This document shows, piece after piece, positions 1-8,137 of a DNA stretch of 61,131 nt. Position 1 is the stretch's first letter. Every line of letters begins with the position of its first letter. A model generated the notes under the pieces. The model searched no databases. It had not been told where the DNA came from and worked only from the letters and a program-made list of their open reading frames with translations. Both the position numbers and the translations under genes were made by a program. The stretch is from Candidatus Altimarinota bacterium (GTDB lineage: Bacteria > Patescibacteriota > Gracilibacteria > UBA1369 > UM-FILTER-53-11), in NCBI GenBank assembly GCA_018061065.1, contig JAGOUV010000007.1, positions 14,322 to 75,452 on the forward strand. Direction: 5' to 3'.

Positions 1-759
1 CAGGCGGTGGAACAGTGCAGTAGCATACTCGAAAAAAAGACCCAACATCAGATTGTCACACCCAATCCTGAGATGCTCTTAGTGGCGCAGCACGATCCTC
101 ATTTTAAAGAAACGCTCAATCAGGCCTGGCTCAGTATTCCAGATGGAATCGGTATTCTGTGGGCCGCTCAGGTAATGAGTAAACACCATACAACGCGCCT
201 GGGAAAAATTCTGTATGGAGTCCTGACGCTTCCGTTATTGCTTATCATGCCGCGCTTTTTTAAAGGTATCCTTCCCGAGCGCGTGAGTGGAGTAGACCTA
301 ATGCTAGAGCTCTGCGCGGTAAGTGCTGAGAAAAAATACCGAATTTTTCTCCTTGGTGCACAAGAAGGAGTGGCTGAAAAAGTTAAGACAACATTAGAAA
401 AAAAATATCCTCATATATCAATTGTGGGAACACACAGTGGTTCACCTCGTATAAAAGACGAAGAGGATATCAAAGACCTCATTGAAAAAAGCAGACCTGA
501 TATTTTATTTGTTGCCTTTGGCGCTCCACATCAGGAATTGTGGATAGCGCGCAATCTCAAGGATCTTCCCACCGTAAAGATTGCGATGGGCGTAGGAGGT
601 GCCTTTGATTTTATCGCGCACATTCGCAAACGAGCCCCCAAATGGATGCAGAAACTGGGCATAGAGTGGTTGTATCGCCTCATTCAGGAACCGCGTCGAA
701 TAAAGCGGATCTTCAACGCCATCATCCGCTTCCCTTTTAAAGTTCTGACGACCCACTAA
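1..759 (+). CDS. WecG/TagA/CpsF-family glycosyltransferase (5' partial)
   Basis: GT26-family enzyme that moves a sugar (often N-acetylmannosamine) onto an undecaprenyl-linked acceptor on the inner face of the membrane, for teichoic-acid-like or other surface polymers. Family blocks appear in order: TPNPEMLLVAQ, PDGIGILWA, ERVSGVDLM, FLLGAQEG, FVAFGAPHQELWIA and GVGGAFDFIA, then a basic tail (RAPKWMQKLGIEWLYRLIQE). The frame is open to base 1 and the usual first ~15-20 residues are missing, so the true start lies left of the window and GTG at 7 is probably internal. The WecA-like transferase at 57355-58389 could supply the lipid-linked acceptor (inference). Family assignment is firm; donor and acceptor are unknown. 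Confidence 0.88.
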   Translation, partial: QAVEQCSSILEKKTQHQIVTPNPEMLLVAQHDPHFKETLNQAWLSIPDGIGILWAAQVMSKHHTTRLGKILYGVLTLPLLLIMPRFFKGILPERVSGVDLMLELCAVSAEKKYRIFLLGAQEGVAEKVKTTLEKKYPHISIVGTHSGSPRIKDEEDIKDLIEKSRPDILFVAFGAPHQELWIARNLKDLPTVKIAMGVGGAFDFIAHIRKRAPKWMQKLGIEWLYRLIQEPRRIKRIFNAIIRFPFKVLTTH

Positions 760-769
760 TAACAATCTA

Positions 770-1054
770 CTATTTCTTCTTGCTGTGCTTTTTTTCCTGT
801 GAGCGCCCCACTCTGTTAATGGCACTTTCAATCAACGGACGCACATGATCCACAATCGAACCAACCAATGTAACGGGCTTAATAATCATATTATTCACGC
901 GATCTACTGTTTCACGGACACGCTCGACTACCTTACTTGAATCTCTCAAGATAAATATCAAATAAATAATCGCAACCGACAAAACAATTGTCAGTATTGC
1001 AACTGAGATACTGAGAACCAAATATAATGTTTGTTGGTTATCTGCGACGGGCAT
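770..1054 (-). CDS. small single-pass membrane protein, unknown function
   Basis: A 94-residue protein with one strong membrane helix at about residues 10-34, followed by an amphipathic, probably helical segment and a very basic tail (SQEKKHSKKK). The soluble part resembles the DUF948-like small membrane proteins common in CPR genomes, but I cannot place it in a family with certainty. It converges on the glycosyltransferase at 1-759 with a gap of only 10 nt and lies just downstream of gatB on the same strand. No function is assigned. Confidence 0.6.
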   Translation of the reverse strand: MPVADNQQTLYLVLSISVAILTIVLSVAIIYLIFILRDSSKVVERVRETVDRVNNMIIKPVTLVGSIVDHVRPLIESAINRVGRSQEKKHSKKK

Positions 1055-1082
1055 ATTTGATTATTATTTTATACTTATATTG

Positions 1083-2519
1083 CTAAACAAGCAACTTCCG
1101 CAGTATTTCTTGCACAACAGCTGGCTGTGCTTTCCCCTTACTTTCTTTCATGACTTGTCCAACGATAAAACCGATTGCCGCCTCCTTGCCCGCTTTAAAA
1201 TCAGCCACCGCTGCAGGATTTTTTTCGAGCGCTGCTTTACACAATGCCTCAATCGCCCCCACATCACTCACTACTTCAATGCCCAATTCTTTCATAACTA
1301 CATCCGGATTTTTTCCCGTTTTATACATCACTTCAAAAACCTCGGACTTGGCTTGATTGTTACTTAATGCGCCTTTATTAACTAATGAAACTAACATTCC
1401 CAATTGTTGTGCGGTGACTGTGCACTGCTCTAATGAACGATGATCTTCTTTCAAATGTTTAAGTAAGGTAGTGGCCACAAACGAAAAACTCTTTTTTGCA
1501 TCGCCAGAAACCTTCACGACTTCCTCAAAATAATTCGCCAAATCCGGCTCTTCCACAAGCAGGATTGCATCATCAACCGCCAATTGATATTCGGTTATAA
1601 AGCGTTTCTTACGAGCTAAGGGAAGCTCTGGCAAAGCGGCACGCTCTTCATCAATAAAGGCCTGCTGCAAGACTAAAGGAGGCAAATCGGGCTCGGGGAA
1701 ATAACGATAATCATGAGCCTCTTCTTTGCTGCGCTGTGAAACTGTTGTGCCCGTGGCATCATCCCATCCGCGCGTTTCTTGTGAAATTGTTTTACCTTCA
1801 TTGAGCATCTCGGTTTGACGTTCTATTTCATAGACGAGTGCTTTCTCCAATGCACGGAACGAGTTCAAATTCTTCACCTCTACTTTTGTTCCAAATTTTT
1901 CCACGCCTTTTTTACGCAAAGAAACATTGATATCAAAACGCATCATGCCCTTTTCCATATCGCAGTCAGAAGAACCCACATATCGTAAAATACGGCGAAT
2001 CTGCTGTGCATACGCCGAGGCCTCTTCTACCGTGCGCATATCCGGCTCTGAAACAATCTCCATGAGCGGGCAGCCGCTGCGATTGTAATCACAGAGCGTT
2101 CCATCTGCTGTGTGGGTGAGCTTTCCCGCATCATCTTCCAAGTGCAAACGTGTTACTCCAATAACCGTCTGCGTTCCATCAGCGCGTTCAATTTCCACAC
2201 TTCCTTTTATAGCCACTGGTTCATCATATTGAGAAATTTGAAACCCTTTAGGCAAATCGGGATAAAAATAATTTTTACGATCAAATTTAGAAAAAAGTGG
2301 AATAGTGCAATTAAGCGCCAAACCCGCACGAATCCCCTTTTTCACCGTCACTTCATTGAGTACCGGCAACATACCCGGGAAACCCATACAAATAGGGCAC
2401 ACATTTGTATTTGCAGGCTTACCAAAAGAGTCGTTTGAACACCCACAAAACATCTTAGTAATTGAAGAAATTTGCGCATGAATCTCAAGTCCTATAACTG
2501 GCTCGTATATCTCTGACAT
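1083..2519 (-). CDS. gatB: aspartyl/glutamyl-tRNA amidotransferase subunit B
   Basis: GatB is the kinase/amidation subunit of GatCAB, which converts Glu-tRNA(Gln) and Asp-tRNA(Asn) to the correct amidated forms in bacteria lacking GlnRS or AsnRS. It shows GLEIHAQ near the N-terminus, two cysteine pairs of a zinc site (CGCSN and CPICMG), the conserved YFYPDLPKGFQISQYD block, and a C-terminal GatB/YqeY helical tail. I start it at ATG 2519 (MSEIYEPVIGLEIHAQ): the frame extends to 2573, but that would overlap coaE and adds residues unlike the family. This gives 478 residues, a normal length. It follows coaE with a 7-nt gap, so the two are cotranscribed. gatA and gatC are not in the window. Confidence 0.96.
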   Translation of the reverse strand: MSEIYEPVIGLEIHAQISSITKMFCGCSNDSFGKPANTNVCPICMGFPGMLPVLNEVTVKKGIRAGLALNCTIPLFSKFDRKNYFYPDLPKGFQISQYDEPVAIKGSVEIERADGTQTVIGVTRLHLEDDAGKLTHTADGTLCDYNRSGCPLMEIVSEPDMRTVEEASAYAQQIRRILRYVGSSDCDMEKGMMRFDINVSLRKKGVEKFGTKVEVKNLNSFRALEKALVYEIERQTEMLNEGKTISQETRGWDDATGTTVSQRSKEEAHDYRYFPEPDLPPLVLQQAFIDEERAALPELPLARKKRFITEYQLAVDDAILLVEEPDLANYFEEVVKVSGDAKKSFSFVATTLLKHLKEDHRSLEQCTVTAQQLGMLVSLVNKGALSNNQAKSEVFEVMYKTGKNPDVVMKELGIEVVSDVGAIEALCKAALEKNPAAVADFKAGKEAAIGFIVGQVMKESKGKAQPAVVQEILRKLLV

Positions 2520-2526
2520 GACGGTA

Positions 2527-3114
2527 TTATAAAGTAGATAGCTTTGACTTGAAAGCCTCCGGGCTCGTGTCATTCATAATAACCTCAGTAAAGTTTTTAG
2601 GCTGTATTTTTCGTTGAAAGGTAAGTATTTCCTTTGCCTCATCAGCAGGCAGTCCGCGTTCTTTAAGCCTTTGTAAAATACGATCATTCGGAGCGTCGAT
2701 ACACAGTATTCGATCGCAAAACGTCCCTACATCGCCCGGTTCCAGATAAAATGCCTCCAAACAAACCTTTAAATCTCGCTGTTCTCTTTTATATTGAGCC
2801 TTAAGTTGATCGATTTTCTTGCTCACTTCATTCCAAATAATCGGATGGATAACTTTATTGAGAATCCACATTTTTTGATGATTTTTTGCCACCAGCGCGC
2901 GCAGGCGATTTCTATGTACCTCAGTTTTTCCCACATAATAATCGCCGAAATATTCTTTAATTTTCGTATATCCCTGGCCGCCCTTTTGATATAGCTCATG
3001 TGTAATATGGTCAGCATCAAGCCAAACAAACCCACGCTCATCCTGAAAATATCTACAGGCAGTCGACTTTCCACTCGCAATAACACCAGTAACACCCACT
3101 AAGAAAGTTTTCAT
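2527..3114 (-). CDS. coaE: dephospho-CoA kinase
   Basis: Catalyses the last step of coenzyme A synthesis, phosphorylation of dephospho-CoA on the ribose 3'-hydroxyl. The P-loop is GVIASGKST near residues 10-18, followed by the family WLDADHITHELY block and an adenylate-kinase-like lid region. The 195-residue length is typical. The start codon is preceded by AACCT with no purine-rich ribosome binding site, one of seven genes in the window beginning CCTATG. It is first in a coaE-gatB unit and follows the small membrane protein at 3118-3510 by 3 nt. Confidence 0.93.
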   Translation of the reverse strand: MKTFLVGVTGVIASGKSTACRYFQDERGFVWLDADHITHELYQKGGQGYTKIKEYFGDYYVGKTEVHRNRLRALVAKNHQKMWILNKVIHPIIWNEVSKKIDQLKAQYKREQRDLKVCLEAFYLEPGDVGTFCDRILCIDAPNDRILQRLKERGLPADEAKEILTFQRKIQPKNFTEVIMNDTSPEAFKSKLSTL

Positions 3115-3117
3115 AGG

Positions 3118-3510
3118 TTATAGGCGGTGAAGCGCATCCTCAAAAGCAGCCAGTGCACGACGCGCATCGTGAGGTTTTAATGAATATCCAACCTCATGCA
3201 CAATACCGTTGCGCAATTTATGCGCAAACCAAATATCATTAATTCTATCTGCAAAAAGCTTCTCGCTTTTCTTTAACTTTTCTCCGAGCGTTCCTTTGTA
3301 TCCGCGTCGCCGCAGTGCCCAATCAAGCAACTTATCAGCCTCAATAATTGACTTAGAAGGATCCGTTACAGAAAGACGCGCAATCGACTTCCACTGACTT
3401 GAAATAAATTCATGCTGAAGTCGAGTAAGTTTCCCCCTTTTACTTAAAAGAACAAACAACAAAATAAGGACTCCAAGAAAGACGACAATTATTGCAACGG
3501 GAACATTCAT
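3118..3510 (-). CDS. single-pass membrane protein with soluble helical domain, unknown function
   Basis: 130 residues from ATG 3510. The frame is open to 3555, but that start would overlap the preceding gene by 35 nt, whereas 3510 lies 10 nt after its stop. One membrane helix occupies about residues 4-22, followed by a cytosolic helical domain with conserved-looking WALRRRGY, WFAHKLRNGIVHE and ARRALAAFEDAL segments. The second resembles the RN(x)4H-type motif of HEPN/DUF4145-like all-helical domains, but this is only a resemblance. It lies between a PH-domain membrane protein and coaE in one reverse-strand run. Confidence 0.6.
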   Translation of the reverse strand: MNVPVAIIVVFLGVLILLFVLLSKRGKLTRLQHEFISSQWKSIARLSVTDPSKSIIEADKLLDWALRRRGYKGTLGEKLKKSEKLFADRINDIWFAHKLRNGIVHEVGYSLKPHDARRALAAFEDALHRL

Positions 3511-3520
3511 AATAAAATGG

Positions 3521-4123
3521 CTAGGATTTCTCGTCTTCTGAACCCGGTACTCCATGCTCTAATACATGCTGCTGTAAGAGATCAGATAGAAGCCCCTGCA
3601 GCGCATGGTGATCACGATAATTTTTATGCTTAACAAACTCGTCCTGAGCTCGCGTGAGCATCTCAACTTTCTTTTTGGGGCTAATTGCTCCATCAAAGGT
3701 AGAAGGATGTCCCGTAAACTTCTCTAACGTGATCGATCCGTAATTAAAAAGGGTTCTAAAGATGCCCTTTATCTCATAGCCAATGCCTTGAATGATGTGA
3801 TATTCTATACGGGCTGAGCTTTTCTTGAAAAATCCCTCCCATATAACCTCTACGACACTTACATTCGTGACCAACCACGCGTCGTAATACCAGTCAAAAA
3901 ACTCATAGAGAAAACGTACAACGCCGATTACACCCCACAGTATGGTAAGCGGCAAAAGTTTAGGGAAGAGCCACCACGCAAAAACAGGAAGAAATAGCCC
4001 AAAGAAGAAAACTTTAAAAAAGTTTTTCAGCTCAAGAAAAAGGTGCCGATGAATCACGAACATAATCTCTTCACCATCGGTGATATAGGATTTATAGAAA
4101 AAATTACGAAGTTTTGTTCCCAT
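3521..4123 (-). CDS. PH-domain (bPH2/DUF304-like) membrane protein
   Basis: A 200-residue protein with two membrane helices (about residues 35-55 and 58-75), then a bacterial pleckstrin-homology-like fold. That fold is seen in the pattern YDAWLVTNVSVVEVIWEG, a turn, IEYHIIQGIGYEIKG and FNYGSITLEKFTG, typical of bPH2/DUF304 proteins. Such proteins are frequent in CPR genomes; their role is unknown, possibly envelope stress or lipid sensing. It is divergent from lepB (19 nt between start codons) and heads the run leading into coaE and gatB. Confidence 0.72.
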   Translation of the reverse strand: MGTKLRNFFYKSYITDGEEIMFVIHRHLFLELKNFFKVFFFGLFLPVFAWWLFPKLLPLTILWGVIGVVRFLYEFFDWYYDAWLVTNVSVVEVIWEGFFKKSSARIEYHIIQGIGYEIKGIFRTLFNYGSITLEKFTGHPSTFDGAISPKKKVEMLTRAQDEFVKHKNYRDHHALQGLLSDLLQQHVLEHGVPGSEDEKS

Positions 4124-4142
4124 TTCTTAAAGTCTAACACAC

Positions 4143-4862
4143 ATGAAGTCAGGAATCATCGGAAGTATCAAACGAAGCCTCGAACAATATAAGTCTCGAT
4201 TCCCCCAGCTCTATTTTTTAGGTGATCTCATCCTCAACGTTGTGGCCATTGTTTTAATGGTGTTAATCGTACGCACCTATGTCATCTCCCCTTTTCAGGT
4301 AAATGGCTCATCTATGTGCAATACGCTCAATTATATTGATGATAAATGTTACTCCGGCAATGGTGAATATTTGATTGTAAATAAAGCGGTTTACTATCCT
4401 TTCTTTGGCCATTCGTATCGCACACCAGAACGTGGAGACATTGTTGTTTTTAAGCCACCAAAAAGCGATGGAAAAGAATATTTCATCAAACGCGTTATCG
4501 GATTACCGGGTGAAAAAGTCTCAATACATGGCGGAAAAGTGTATATAATTAATAAAGAAAATCCAAAGGGCAAAGAGCTCGTTGAGCCCTATTTAAACGA
4601 AAGCAATCAAGGAAAAACATATCCAGAACCATTTAAACCCCTCCTCACAAAAGACTTTGCCGTGCCTGAGGGAATGTATTTTGTCATGGGAGATAATCGC
4701 AATGGCTCAACGGATTCACGTCAGTGCTTCCTCCACAGCGCATCACAAGACTGCAAAGATCAACTCGACCATTTCCTCGCATTCGAGGAAATAGAGGGAC
4801 GCGCTGCGGTCGTTCTCTGGCCATTCGGCAAAATACGCTTTCTTACGAATCCGACCTACTAA
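4143..4862 (+). CDS. lepB: signal peptidase I
   Basis: Membrane-anchored serine protease that removes signal peptides from Sec and Tat substrates on the outer face of the membrane. One N-terminal membrane helix (about residues 28-47) is followed by the catalytic serine in VNGSSM (Ser57), the general-base lysine in FIKRVIGLPG (about Lys116) and the family box MGDNRNGSTDSR. The sequence between Ser and Lys carries an insert (NYIDDKCYSGNGEY) longer than in E. coli minimal forms. The 3' end overlaps the convergent gene at 4843-5244 by 20 nt. It fits functionally with secDF and lgt elsewhere in the window. Confidence 0.95.
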   Translation: MKSGIIGSIKRSLEQYKSRFPQLYFLGDLILNVVAIVLMVLIVRTYVISPFQVNGSSMCNTLNYIDDKCYSGNGEYLIVNKAVYYPFFGHSYRTPERGDIVVFKPPKSDGKEYFIKRVIGLPGEKVSIHGGKVYIINKENPKGKELVEPYLNESNQGKTYPEPFKPLLTKDFAVPEGMYFVMGDNRNGSTDSRQCFLHSASQDCKDQLDHFLAFEEIEGRAAVVLWPFGKIRFLTNPTY

Positions 4863-5244
4863 AGTAGAACTCAATTGCCATAATGATGGCAATAAGCAAA
4901 AGTCCGCTCCACCATGTGAGCGCATTTATTAAAAGTAGAACCAAGCCCCCGATAGTCGCAAAGGTCAGAAGTAGACCTTGTCTTATGGAAAGCGTAAGGT
5001 GCTCACGGTAAATTTCTTTGTTAAACCAAAGTCTCAGTGAAAATCCGAGCGAAATAAATGTCCCTGCCATAGCCACCGCGCTACTCAAAAAAAATAACGC
5101 CAAAGAGCCAGATGAAACAGAGTGACAAATACTGATTTTTCCCGCTTCAGTACACGGCTCCATTTTGTATAAAACCAAAAAAAATGAGACCCATCCTAAA
5201 ACAGCCACCAACCCAATGCTAAAGAGATGTTTTTTGGCTGTCAT
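4843..5244 (-). CDS. four-helix membrane protein, unknown function
   Basis: A 133-residue protein with four predicted membrane helices (about residues 8-26, 46-68, 87-105 and 108-126). Two cysteines (EPCTEAGKISICHS) lie in the first extracytoplasmic loop and could form a disulfide. It overlaps the upstream gene by 26 nt and the convergent lepB by 20 nt. I do not recognise a family. Confidence 0.6.
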   Translation of the reverse strand: MTAKKHLFSIGLVAVLGWVSFFLVLYKMEPCTEAGKISICHSVSSGSLALFFLSSAVAMAGTFISLGFSLRLWFNKEIYREHLTLSIRQGLLLTFATIGGLVLLLINALTWWSGLLLIAIIMAIEFYFSRSDS

Positions 5245-6133
5245 AATTATTCAATAAGATTCTTATTCCGATAAATACGATACCAAGTGAGAGGAATGCG
5301 AAACTGAAAAGTCTAAATGTAGGCAGCGGTACGCCAATAAGTGAGGTAAGGAGCTGAAGTTGGAACGGCGTGAACATCGAAATCTTATCCAAATGATCGG
5401 GAAGATCTAACAACGCATACCATATGCCGTAGATAAGCGTACCAGTCAAAAAATACACAATACCTGTTGAGAGTAATGCCTTTGAGTTACTGCCGAGAAA
5501 AAGCCAATGCGATATAAACAGCATAATACAAAAAACTAAAATTATGCCCAAAACGTAATAACTAGAATCGGTAATCATGCGAAAATTAGATACCACTGTT
5601 TGATCGGCACCTTGAATTGTTATAACTGCGGGGACCTCCGTCTGTATAAAATTAACAAAGCGAGTTTTAATTTCATCATTGGTAACTTCTGGCGTAGCGG
5701 GCGGCACACACCACGGGAACGCAGCTTTTTGAAGTGCATCAAGTTCGGTACATATAGGCATGCGATTAAATATTTCGGGACTGCGTGAAATCATCTCAGT
5801 TTTCAACGCCGTTGTATCAACAACAAAACCATGAGCAGTCGCATCATACGTTCCTCCCTTTACTGCTGCGACTACCTTGGCGACCATCGCCTCAATATCT
5901 TCTGGGGTAATAACCTGGCGAATTCGCTGTTTAATAATTTCAGTAGTGCCTTGATCGAGAACACTATGCTGAGCAATGAGGCTTACCATTGGCTCGTACA
6001 TATTTTTCGAGTAATACTGAGGATTAGCGAACATGGGCAACTGCAAAAGAATCGATGCCAAAGCAACCAAGCCGGGCATGACGATCATGAATGGAATACT
6101 CGTTAATACAGTGATAACTTTTCGCACGAGCAC
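5219..6133 (-). CDS. multi-pass membrane protein with large extracytoplasmic domain, unknown function
   Basis: Starts best at GTG 6133, which shares one base with the TAG stop of nrnA (TAGTG), a translational-coupling arrangement; the frame is open to 6193 but that would overlap nrnA by 61 nt. The 304-residue protein has an N-terminal signal-anchor helix, about 150 residues outside the cell (with cysteines in PICTELD and FPWCVPP), and four C-terminal membrane helices. The layout suggests a sensor or envelope factor, but there is no recognisable domain. It forms a unit nrnA - this gene - 4843-5244. Confidence 0.65.
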   Translation of the reverse strand: MLVRKVITVLTSIPFMIVMPGLVALASILLQLPMFANPQYYSKNMYEPMVSLIAQHSVLDQGTTEIIKQRIRQVITPEDIEAMVAKVVAAVKGGTYDATAHGFVVDTTALKTEMISRSPEIFNRMPICTELDALQKAAFPWCVPPATPEVTNDEIKTRFVNFIQTEVPAVITIQGADQTVVSNFRMITDSSYYVLGIILVFCIMLFISHWLFLGSNSKALLSTGIVYFLTGTLIYGIWYALLDLPDHLDKISMFTPFQLQLLTSLIGVPLPTFRLFSFAFLSLGIVFIGIRILLNNYDSQKTSL

Positions 6134-7161
6134 TATTGTATCACATGCTGTGTCAGCTGCTGATGATCCGCTGTCACAGGCAAAATCTTCCAACGAATTT
6201 CTTTTCCTAAGCGACCTTGTACGCGGAAGCCTGACGCTTTTGGATGTCCACCACCGCCAAACGGTGCCGCTAAATCTGAGACATTTACCTCTTCACGTTG
6301 CGTGCGCAATGATCCCTTCACCATGCCTTTATCTTCAGCAAGTAAGAGCGAAAATTTTGAATCAGGAACCGTGTTAAGCAAATCAATAATACCGCCTGTA
6401 TCACCCGCGTGTGCACCAATTTTCATAAGGTCTTCATGAGTCACCACAGACGAAAGTATCTGCTCGTCATTCATACGTGCTTGTTCCAAAATATGTCCCC
6501 ACAACTTCAACTGTGGAAGCGTGGACATCTTAAACATTGGCCGACTGATATCTTCGACTTTAACTCCGAACTGCGCCAAGTCTGCGGCAATTTCAAATGT
6601 TTCCTGCGTCGTGTTTGAGTGCTGCATTCCGCCTGTGTCATTGTAAATTCCTGCCATAAGCGCGATCGCCATTTCTTTTGTAAAAGGAATTCCCATCGCC
6701 TTAATGAGCTTGTAGGTAATCATCGTAGCGGATGAGGCCTTTGGATCGACCACATTAATCGTTCCAAAAAAATCATTGCTTGCATGATGATCAATATTAA
6801 TAAAAGGAATGCTGTGATCCAGGAAATTCGTGTACACATTTTGAAATCCCGTCATATGTGAAGCGCCCGCATCTTGAATCACCATGCAGGGAAAATCAGT
6901 TTTGTTGAATGTCTGAACAAATCTGAGTGGTGCAGGAAGTAAGTCAGAGATGAATTGCAATCTCGTAGGTACATGGTCTATACATGCAGGAACGACCTCT
7001 ACGCCACGGCTATGAAGCGCAATTGCCAAAGCAACCGTCGCGCCCAAGGTATCGCCGTCAGGACGTTGATGTGAGACGAGCAAGACCTTTGGTATCGTTG
7101 AGAGCAACTGTACTACCTTTTGTAATTCGTCTTGTGCGGAATAGTTGAGGGGAAGTGGCAT
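6133..7161 (-). CDS. nrnA: DHH/DHHA1 phosphoesterase, NrnA-like (oligoribonuclease / pAp phosphatase)
   Basis: DHH-superfamily phosphoesterase of the NrnA type, which degrades short RNA oligonucleotides and often 3'-phosphoadenosine 5'-phosphate; some relatives cleave cyclic dinucleotides. Metal-binding motifs are present: SHQRPDGDTLG (Asp35, Asp37), VIQDAG, and the signature IDHH (Asp124-His126), followed by GIYNDTGGMQHSN. The DHHA1 substrate-binding domain ends in FGGGGHPKASGF. Length (342) is slightly above B. subtilis NrnA. It is first in a three-gene unit and has a near-perfect promoter (TTGACA, 16 nt, TATAAT on the minus strand, 7217 to 7190) that overlaps the divergent fmt promoter. 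Confidence 0.9.
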   Translation of the reverse strand: MPLPLNYSAQDELQKVVQLLSTIPKVLLVSHQRPDGDTLGATVALAIALHSRGVEVVPACIDHVPTRLQFISDLLPAPLRFVQTFNKTDFPCMVIQDAGASHMTGFQNVYTNFLDHSIPFINIDHHASNDFFGTINVVDPKASSATMITYKLIKAMGIPFTKEMAIALMAGIYNDTGGMQHSNTTQETFEIAADLAQFGVKVEDISRPMFKMSTLPQLKLWGHILEQARMNDEQILSSVVTHEDLMKIGAHAGDTGGIIDLLNTVPDSKFSLLLAEDKGMVKGSLRTQREEVNVSDLAAPFGGGGHPKASGFRVQGRLGKEIRWKILPVTADHQQLTQHVIQ

Positions 7162-7189
7162 GTGTAACTTTTATTACATAAAGTTTGTT

Positions 7190-7240
7190 ATTATAATGAT
7201 TTATTCTAATTTGTCAATATTTATCTTTTCAGGTTAGAAT
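7190..7240. promoter_or_regulatory. overlapping divergent promoters of nrnA (minus) and fmt (plus)
   Basis: The heptamer TTGTCAA at 7211-7217 reads as a -35 box on both strands: TTGTCA forward, with TAGAAT at 7235-7240 after 18 nt, and TTGACA reverse, with TATAAT at 7195-7190 after 16 nt. The forward -10 box ends exactly 6 nt before the fmt ATG at 7247, so that mRNA should have no leader. The reverse promoter leaves a leader of roughly 20 nt for nrnA. Confidence 0.75.
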
Positions 7241-7246
7241 GGCGCT

Positions 7247-8137
7247 ATGAGTGATGCTATACGAATAGTTTTTGCGGGGACGGGAGCATTTGGTAGACCT
7301 ATCTTAGAACACCTTATACAAGATCCTCGATTTCAGGTAGCTGCGGTCATCAGTGGACCAGACAAAGAAGCCGGACGCGGACTTACCATAGGCAAAAATA
7401 ACATTGTACAGGCGGCGGAACAACATAGGATCCCCGTGCATCAGGAGGTAACAACGGCGGAATTAAATACGGCGATTAAAGGCTATAGCCCCGATATATT
7501 GCTCGTGGTTGCATATGGAAAAATACTGCATTCTTCAACATTGGCGATAGCTCACGGTGGTTCTATAAATATCCATGGTTCGCTCATTCCTGCGTATCGT
7601 GGGGCTTCACCAATTCACGCCGCGCTGCTTAATAATGATGAAAAAACAGGTGTCAGCTGGCTGGTGATGGGTAAAAAAATGGATGCGGGACCACTTATAA
7701 AAAGTATTCCGTTGCCCATTACAGATGAAGATGACTTCCCTACTCTGTATGAAAAATTAAGCAACTTGGCGGCTGAAAAAACGGGTGATGTCTTGTATGA
7801 TTTTTCTCGGAATCACCATGCTGTAGCCCAAAATGAGTCAGAAGCGACCTATTCTTCAATTATAGAGAAAAAAGACGGCGAGTTATATTTTGATGAGGAA
7901 ACGGCAAAGACACTCGTAGGAAAAGTGCGAGCATATGTAACGTGGCCTGGAGCGTATTTTATGCATAAAGGTAAACGCATAAAAGTCTTAAAGGCACACT
8001 GGGTATCTGGTGAAGCGGTTATCTCCGATCCGGTACAGATAAAAACAAAGGAAGGTATTTTTATCCCCGATATTCTTCAACCCGAGTCAAAACGCCCCAT
8101 GGATGCGCGATCTTTTGCGCAAGGATACTGGAAATAA
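7247..8137 (+). CDS. fmt: methionyl-tRNA formyltransferase
   Basis: Formylates the methionine on initiator tRNA using 10-formyl-tetrahydrofolate. The N-terminal formyltransferase fold begins FAGTGAFG and carries the catalytic-loop signature INIHGSLIPAYRGASPI (Asn, His) and the ligand-loop sequence TGVSWLVMGKKMDAGPL. A C-terminal OB-like domain follows (about residues 205-296, with VRAYVTWPGAYF), so the gene is full length at 296 residues. The start ATG lies 6 nt after a -10 box, implying a leaderless mRNA. Its stop is immediately followed by the stop of the convergent solute-binding protein, with no base between. Confidence 0.95.
   Translation: MSDAIRIVFAGTGAFGRPILEHLIQDPRFQVAAVISGPDKEAGRGLTIGKNNIVQAAEQHRIPVHQEVTTAELNTAIKGYSPDILLVVAYGKILHSSTLAIAHGGSINIHGSLIPAYRGASPIHAALLNNDEKTGVSWLVMGKKMDAGPLIKSIPLPITDEDDFPTLYEKLSNLAAEKTGDVLYDFSRNHHAVAQNESEATYSSIIEKKDGELYFDEETAKTLVGKVRAYVTWPGAYFMHKGKRIKVLKAHWVSGEAVISDPVQIKTKEGIFIPDILQPESKRPMDARSFAQGYWK

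Noticed and set aside
505-831. Minus-strand frame over the 3' end of the WecG-like gene
   Set aside because: It lies antisense to a well-conserved coding region and resembles no protein.
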